DNA from: a virus
IMG/VR virus record: IMGVR_UViG_3300044637_000142
Coordinates: 1 to 39,711 of that record
Reading direction: 5' to 3' (one strand)
DNA length: 39,711 bases
The position numbers and the translations under genes are program-made. Below the pieces are notes generated by a model that worked only from the letters and a program-made list of their open reading frames with translations, was not told where the DNA came from and did no database searches. Positions 35,308-39,711 of this stretch are shown here, in pieces. Position 1 is the first letter of the stretch; every line of letters starts with the position of its first letter.

Positions 35308-36950
35308 GAGTCACCACCTTTATCCTTTCGTCCGATCGCCGATTCCATGAACTTCTCCAGTTCCATGTTCAAGACTTCGTCCTTCCGGATCCTCATTCTC
35401 CGGTCAACGTCTTGGGCCATCTGCTGCGTCCAGTAGCCGACAGCCATCGCAAGCACATCGATTCGGTCATCGTGCGCCAACGAGCCCCTACCACGGGTAA
35501 TTCGGCTCATCTGGTAGAACAGTTGGTACTGAAGACGCTTCTCGGAGCTTCGGTTAGCAGTGCTCTCGTAGTCCGCCTTGATCAGCTTCTCATTAACGAC
35601 GAGTCTGTGCTGATTCATCACAGGCTCCAAAGTGTCGATAATGCGCTTTTCTTTCTGGATGTTGTGCCGAACTTCCTCAATCGTGACGGGATATTCCCGT
35701 TGGAGGTACGGCTTCAGCAGCTCTTGAAACATGCCGTCGCCGAAGTTCGACTCCACAATCAGGAAGTTTACCTTCTGCTTCTTCGCGATCTCGACGATCG
35801 CCTTCATCGTGTCTTCGCCGTACCCTCCGGGCAGTCCTCCCGCCTCGACGACGTACAGATACCCGTTAAGCATCTTTACGACCGCGTAGGCGGTTTCGTC
35901 CGCGCCCCGGCCTGAGGGGTCGATCGCCATCACGGAGCCCGTATAAGCGATCCACGAGCCTGTAACGGCCATCGGCCTGTAGTACCTGTCGCCGTTGAAG
36001 CCGACGCACGGGGCGTCCTGTACCGCATTGCGGATGTCCGCCGCCCAGATCGGCTTCTCCGGGGCGACTTCGTCGTTCAAGGACATGACGATCAAGTCCG
36101 ACAGCTTCAGGGGATACCTGTCGATGTCGCTCAGCGTCGTGTCGAGCATGAACTGGAGGTCGAATCCAGACCGCCCATAGCCGAGCTCACGTTCCTTCAG
36201 GCCAAACTCGTCAAAGCGGGTAGGCTCCGTAGGGGTCATGTCGTCCGGCCCCTCAGCAATCCGGGGGGCGAGACGCATTCCGTAAGTGTCCCGACGCTTC
36301 TTGTCGGGGTAGCGGGCGGGCCAAATACGAATCGTGTACCCGCGCTCAGCCAATAGGTTGTAGATCGACTGCTCAGTCTGAGGAGTACCGAGATACAGGA
36401 TGTCTCCACCCGGCTTCAGGACTGCTTCGAACTCCTTGACAGTCTCCGCAAGCTTGTCGCGGAGCGTGATCGTCGCGCTGTTGTTCGAGCTCTCGACGTC
36501 GTCCGCGATGATCAAGTCAGCACGGCTACCAGTGATCTGGCTCGTGATGCCCTTAGACACTACGGACGGCGCGTGGCTAGCAGGAGCGGGGCCGACGTCG
36601 AACGCGATCTTCGAGTTACGCTGCGTCTCCTTCGGTCGGAGATGCTGTAGCAGCGGCATCTCATGGATCAGCCGAAGCGTGAACGTCGAAAAGTCATCTG
36701 CGCGTTGCTTCGACGCGGAGACGACCAGAATGTTCTTCGTAGGATCAAGGAGCAGCGTATGGACGACATAGGCACTCGTGATCCAACTCTTGCCGACCCC
36801 GCGGAATGCTTCCACAATCCGCCGCTTAGGCCCATGCTGAATGAAGTCAGCGATGTCGTACTGGATAGGCGTAGGGTCAGGGAGTCTGAGATGATCCCAT
36901 ACGAGGAACAGGAAGTTCCTGAAGTCTTTGAGACGAGGATCCAAAGTCAA
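35286..36950 (-). CDS. Terminase large subunit (T7 gp19-like), 554 aa
   Basis: This is the packaging motor ATPase and nuclease. Walker A reads EAFRGVGKSW (about residues 47-56) and Walker B LIIADDVE (about 146-153). The nuclease domain has VMAIDPSGRGADETAYAV with the metal-binding Asp344, an NFGDGMFQELL segment, and a C-terminal DDRIDVLAMAVGYW. Length fits T7 gp19 (586 aa). The start overlaps the small subunit stop by four bases. T7-type terminases of this kind generate direct terminal repeats. Confidence 0.97.
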   Translation of the reverse strand: MTLDPRLKDFRNFLFLVWDHLRLPDPTPIQYDIADFIQHGPKRRIVEAFRGVGKSWITSAYVVHTLLLDPTKNILVVSASKQRADDFSTFTLRLIHEMPLLQHLRPKETQRNSKIAFDVGPAPASHAPSVVSKGITSQITGSRADLIIADDVESSNNSATITLRDKLAETVKEFEAVLKPGGDILYLGTPQTEQSIYNLLAERGYTIRIWPARYPDKKRRDTYGMRLAPRIAEGPDDMTPTEPTRFDEFGLKERELGYGRSGFDLQFMLDTTLSDIDRYPLKLSDLIVMSLNDEVAPEKPIWAADIRNAVQDAPCVGFNGDRYYRPMAVTGSWIAYTGSVMAIDPSGRGADETAYAVVKMLNGYLYVVEAGGLPGGYGEDTMKAIVEIAKKQKVNFLIVESNFGDGMFQELLKPYLQREYPVTIEEVRHNIQKEKRIIDTLEPVMNQHRLVVNEKLIKADYESTANRSSEKRLQYQLFYQMSRITRGRGSLAHDDRIDVLAMAVGYWTQQMAQDVDRRMRIRKDEVLNMELEKFMESAIGRKDKGGDSWIQLNV

Positions 36951-37162
36951 GCAGCCTCAGCTTCGGGGTCAAACGGAAGGCTCTTTGCGAGGTTCGCAAG
37001 GGGCTCCGACTGACTAGCCATCGCATCAATCCCGTTGTCCTTGAGGAACTGACGGGCAACTGAGAGATCCGCAGCAGTCGCGGATCCGTCTTCGATTCGC
37101 CGAAGCAGATCAGCGGCGACCGCCTCATGCAGAGAGCTCAGCATCTTGTCAAGCTTGTTCAT
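36947..37162 (-). CDS. Terminase small subunit (T7 gp18-like), 71 aa
   Basis: The segment LLRRIEDGSATAADLSVARQ followed by FLKDNGID is typical of T7-like small terminases. It recognises DNA for packaging. Length is shorter than T7 gp18 (89 aa). The gene overlaps the holin-like gene upstream and the large terminase downstream by four bases each, so the three are translated together. Confidence 0.88.
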   Translation of the reverse strand: MNKLDKMLSSLHEAVAADLLRRIEDGSATAADLSVARQFLKDNGIDAMASQSEPLANLAKSLPFDPEAEAA

Positions 37163-37383
37163 AGAAGTGCTTTCGTAATTGCGGTGATTCCGGCAGAAGC
37201 GACCGCACCGACGAGAGCGGCCATCCCGAAGATGAACGATCGGGAGTGTTCGAGCTCCCGGATACGCTCGTCGTGGGACTTGATCTGCTCCTCTTGGATG
37301 CGCTGCATCTGCAAGATAGCGTCCATCTTGCCTTCAAGACGACCGAGGGCAAGCATGACTTCCGATTCGTTGTGAAGAGCCAT
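37159..37383 (-). CDS. Holin-like membrane protein with coiled coil, 74 aa
   Basis: The N-terminal 45 residues form a charged coiled coil (LGRLEGKMDAILQMQRIQEE). A single hydrophobic helix follows (FIFGMAALVGAVASAGITAI) with Lys near the end. This resembles XhlA-type phage membrane proteins. It lies between the fiber/collar genes and the small terminase, the exact place of the T7 holin gene 17.5, so it is probably the holin. The start overlaps the collar-domain stop by one base (TAATG). Confidence 0.75.
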   Translation of the reverse strand: MALHNESEVMLALGRLEGKMDAILQMQRIQEEQIKSHDERIRELEHSRSFIFGMAALVGAVASAGITAITKALL

Positions 37384-37745
37384 TAGACCTTCGCCCTGTT
37401 CTTTGCGCGAATCCCATACGCACCGCCGAGTCCGAAGGTGATGATTTCGGTCGGCGAGGCAATACCGGGCAAAGTGAAGTGAGTCGCGGTTTCCCCGAAC
37501 GAGCCGCCGATTTCAGCGTAGAGCTGAGGGTAGTCGGCCTTGGGTACAGAGACGCCATCGCAAGCTAGCCAACCCGAGTCAATAGCAAATTGCGAATCAT
37601 TCACAAACAGGACGATCATCCCGATAGGAAAGTTGTCGTTCAGTCCCGCGTTCTTGATTACGGTGTCAACATTCAGGACTTGAGTCGTGATATCCGTGCG
37701 AAGGACGTTATCCGTCATTTCAGCTTGAACTTTAGTGAGTGGCAT
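37383..37745 (-). CDS. Tail collar-domain protein, 120 aa
   Basis: The central part (FPIGMIVLFVNDS, SGWLACDGVSVPKADYPQLY, then a Gly/Phe-rich region with HFTLPGI) is a phage tail collar domain, usually found in tail fiber tips. The gene follows the tail fiber gene by nine bases and has GGAG before the ATG. It is probably a fiber-associated or tip protein that affects receptor binding. Confidence 0.85.
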   Translation of the reverse strand: MPLTKVQAEMTDNVLRTDITTQVLNVDTVIKNAGLNDNFPIGMIVLFVNDSQFAIDSGWLACDGVSVPKADYPQLYAEIGGSFGETATHFTLPGIASPTEIITFGLGGAYGIRAKNRAKV

Positions 37746-37754
37746 GTTTGCTCC

Positions 37755-39711
37755 TTATTCTGCGGTTCGATAAGAGAACGACCCGTAGATTACGTTTGTC
37801 GAGGCTCCAGTAGTCGTCACGTTCGCGGGCGAAAGGTAGGTATATGTGCTTGACAGCAAGTACATCAAACCCTTGCCAACATCAGCAGTACCCGTAGTAG
37901 GTTGCGGGATTACGGTGTATCCGGCGTATGGAGAGGACGTCGTCCATCCGGTTACATATCCGACAGACAAGCTGTTGTGATTATCAGCGGCAAACGGAAG
38001 ATTCGCAATCGCGACATACCAGTTTGCAGCGTGGCCCGCCGGAAGAGTTACTGCGTTTGTAGCGAAGGCGAAGTTGACGTAGACAAGGCTCCCGATCTTC
38101 GTGTATCGTCCGCTTTGCGTTCCATATGTAATCGCCGGAAAGTTCCTGAAAATGTTTTCAGCTACACCTCCGACGAGATTTCGCGAGTAATACACCAAAG
38201 TCGGCGTCCACGTTCCTTCGCGGTAATCATCAAGCGTGTTCGCGTTCGAGGAAAGCGCAGGAGTCGCCGGGAACCGAATACCCGCGGAACCAGAAGGAAT
38301 CGTAAGACGATTCGCCGGGGCGACAGAGTCTGTACCACCCGTCCAGAACGAGATCTCTCCGGTTGATCCCTGATTAGCGGAGATGTTGAGCGATCCGGTG
38401 GAGACACCGAATCCGTACACCGCGTCTGTAGCATCCCATAGCCGCACCTGATTTGCGACATTGTCTGACGTATTCGTGTTAGCCGCGGCGTTGTTCTTGA
38501 TCGTGATCGGTACGGGAGCATCAGTTCGTCCGATTGCAAGGTTGCCCGTCGAAGTGATTCGAGCCGCTTCGGCGTTATTCGCATGAAATCGCACAGGCCC
38601 ATTAAGACGATTCACAACGTCAAGCGTTGAGGCCGCTCCGCCAAATCCGACGTATCCGCTATTTCCGTTTGATCCGTAAATAGAGAAGTAAGCTTGACCT
38701 GTGGATGTCAAATCTCCCGTAGTTTCAGTTCGAACATCAGCCGTAGCCGCCCGAACAGTAAGCGGAGTTACGGGGGCGGTCGTACCAATCCCAACCTTAC
38801 CGTCCCCGAGGATCGTGAGGCGGGTGGTATTAAATGTTCCGAATTGTAGTGCGCCGTTTTCGTAGTTCCACAGGTAACCGTTGTTACCAGAAGTTTCAAC
38901 AGCCAAACCGTCGCCCGCCGCCGCGTTTCCAGTAGTCGTGTTCGTCAGCTGAATACGACTACCAACCGTAGAACTGTGGATATTTAGATCGCTCTTCGGA
39001 GTCGTCGTTCCGATTCCGACGCGGTTGTTAGCCATGTCAACCGAGAAGGTAGAGTCGTCAATAGTGACGGTAGATCCGGCAATCGTCCCTCGCGAAACGC
39101 CAAGATTTCGGACGCGAATCTTCGTCGGGCTACTGACGTTCTCAGAGAGCTGAAGGTAGTAATTACCGCCAGACTGCGTGATGCTGTAGTTCGTGCCGGG
39201 GTGCTGAAGAGCACCGCCGACCTCGACGAAGAACAGCTCAGGATCAGCTGCTGAAGGCACAGGCCCGATCAGCTGATACTGCGAAGTGCCGTCGCCGACG
39301 AGATCCCACGCCTGTCCGGAAGCTTGATTGACACCGTACAGGGCAAGCGTATCGACGTACTGCTTGTTGACCGCATCCGAGTTAGCAGTAGGAACTGCGA
39401 CGTTCTTGATCTGCTTGGAAACGGCGTCCCAATTCAGGTCATCAAGGGTTGGCCCGAGAGCACCGCTGCCAGTGTCATCCGACTCCTGCACGAGATAAAG
39501 GAGCTGCTGCGTGTTCTTGTCAAGATCAGCCGCAGTCAGCACCGAGCCATCCGTGAAATCGACGAGCGGCACGTTGTTCGGGGCCGCAGCTCGACCCGGG
39601 GTTTCACGGAAGATTCGAAGAGTATCCGTCGCGACGAGTGCGGCAGTTAGAGTGATCTGCGGGGTCGGGGAAGTGCTGAGGGTGTAGTGAGTGCCAAGAG
39701 TCAGCACCGTA
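37755..39711 (-). CDS. Tail fiber protein, main part (gene continues across the contig break)
   Basis: The 3' 652 codons of the 686-aa tail fiber. Two copies of an NRVGIGTTTP-like motif (VGIGTTTPKSDLNIHS and VGIGTTAPVTPL) mark a beta-helical shaft typical of phage tail fibers and spikes. The C-terminal 150 residues (GRYTKIGSLVYVNFAFATN and neighbours) look like a receptor-binding head domain. The true start is at 237 on the other side of the assembly break. No C-terminal chaperone domain was seen. Confidence 0.9.
   Translation of the reverse strand, partial: TVLTLGTHYTLSTSPTPQITLTAALVATDTLRIFRETPGRAAAPNNVPLVDFTDGSVLTAADLDKNTQQLLYLVQESDDTGSGALGPTLDDLNWDAVSKQIKNVAVPTANSDAVNKQYVDTLALYGVNQASGQAWDLVGDGTSQYQLIGPVPSAADPELFFVEVGGALQHPGTNYSITQSGGNYYLQLSENVSSPTKIRVRNLGVSRGTIAGSTVTIDDSTFSVDMANNRVGIGTTTPKSDLNIHSSTVGSRIQLTNTTTGNAAAGDGLAVETSGNNGYLWNYENGALQFGTFNTTRLTILGDGKVGIGTTAPVTPLTVRAATADVRTETTGDLTSTGQAYFSIYGSNGNSGYVGFGGAASTLDVVNRLNGPVRFHANNAEAARITSTGNLAIGRTDAPVPITIKNNAAANTNTSDNVANQVRLWDATDAVYGFGVSTGSLNISANQGSTGEISFWTGGTDSVAPANRLTIPSGSAGIRFPATPALSSNANTLDDYREGTWTPTLVYYSRNLVGGVAENIFRNFPAITYGTQSGRYTKIGSLVYVNFAFATNAVTLPAGHAANWYVAIANLPFAADNHNSLSVGYVTGWTTSSPYAGYTVIPQPTTGTADVGKGLMYLLSSTYTYLSPANVTTTGASTNVIYGSFSYRTAE
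39586..39711. repeat. Terminal overlap of the assembly, right copy
   Basis: These bases are identical to 8-133 and fall in the tail fiber gene, showing that the contig closes on itself. Confidence 0.95.

Overview
The window is an essentially complete genome of a T7-like podovirus (Autographiviridae type). It is GC-rich by eye, and every credible gene lies on the minus strand, so the genome reads from right to left here. The last 126 bases (39586-39711) repeat bases 8-133 exactly, so this is a circularised assembly of about 39.58 kb whose break falls inside the tail fiber gene. The real linear ends are most likely in the gene-free stretch near 32.3-32.9 kb, between the last late gene and the first early gene. 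The host cannot be read from the sequence. Five close matches to the bacterial sigma-70 consensus with 17-bp spacers suggest a proteobacterium-like host polymerase.

In transcription order: (1) Early region, 32311 down to 26048. It holds small genes of mostly unknown function, grouped behind five host-type promoters (P5, P1, P2, P3, P4 in reading order) and separated by strong terminators. Recognisable members are a GP88-like Cys-rich protein, a DUF932-like protein, probable DUF3846- and DUF7007-like proteins and a very acidic repeat protein. (2) Middle region, 25914 to 15551. It encodes a single-subunit RNA polymerase, SSB, a RusA-like resolvase in the slot of T7 endonuclease I, primase-helicase, three small proteins, ThyX, DNA polymerase, a LAGLIDADG homing endonuclease, 5'-3' exonuclease and a DUF1599 protein. 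(3) Virion region, 15549 to 251 and on through the contig break to 37383. It encodes the portal, scaffold, a lipoprotein/membrane protein, major capsid protein, tail tubes A and B, four internal virion proteins, tail fiber and a collar-domain protein. (4) Lysis and packaging, 37383 to 32878. It encodes a holin-like protein, the small and large terminase subunits, then a run of small basic proteins, an HNH protein and a small HExxH metallopeptidase.

The most striking feature is a repeated palindrome, GTTTAC-N4-GTAAAC, present 14 times with perfect arms plus six near copies. In eight early genes it is the ribosome-binding site itself: the sense strand reads GTTTAC-AGGA-GTAAAC, exactly two bases then ATG, which would place the Shine-Dalgarno sequence in the loop of a 6-bp hairpin. 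Other copies lie directly after stop codons, before terminators, or in the spacer of a possible promoter for the RNA polymerase gene. Early genes therefore look like cassettes bounded by one short palindrome. A second, unrelated structure is a perfect 16-bp inverted repeat that buries the Shine-Dalgarno of the major capsid gene. Together these suggest a phage that gates translation through RNA structure at several key genes. This is inferred from sequence alone.

No endolysin, no T7-type lysozyme and no visible transglycosylase domain in the largest internal virion protein could be found. No tRNA, rRNA, CRISPR array, integrase or insertion sequence was seen.
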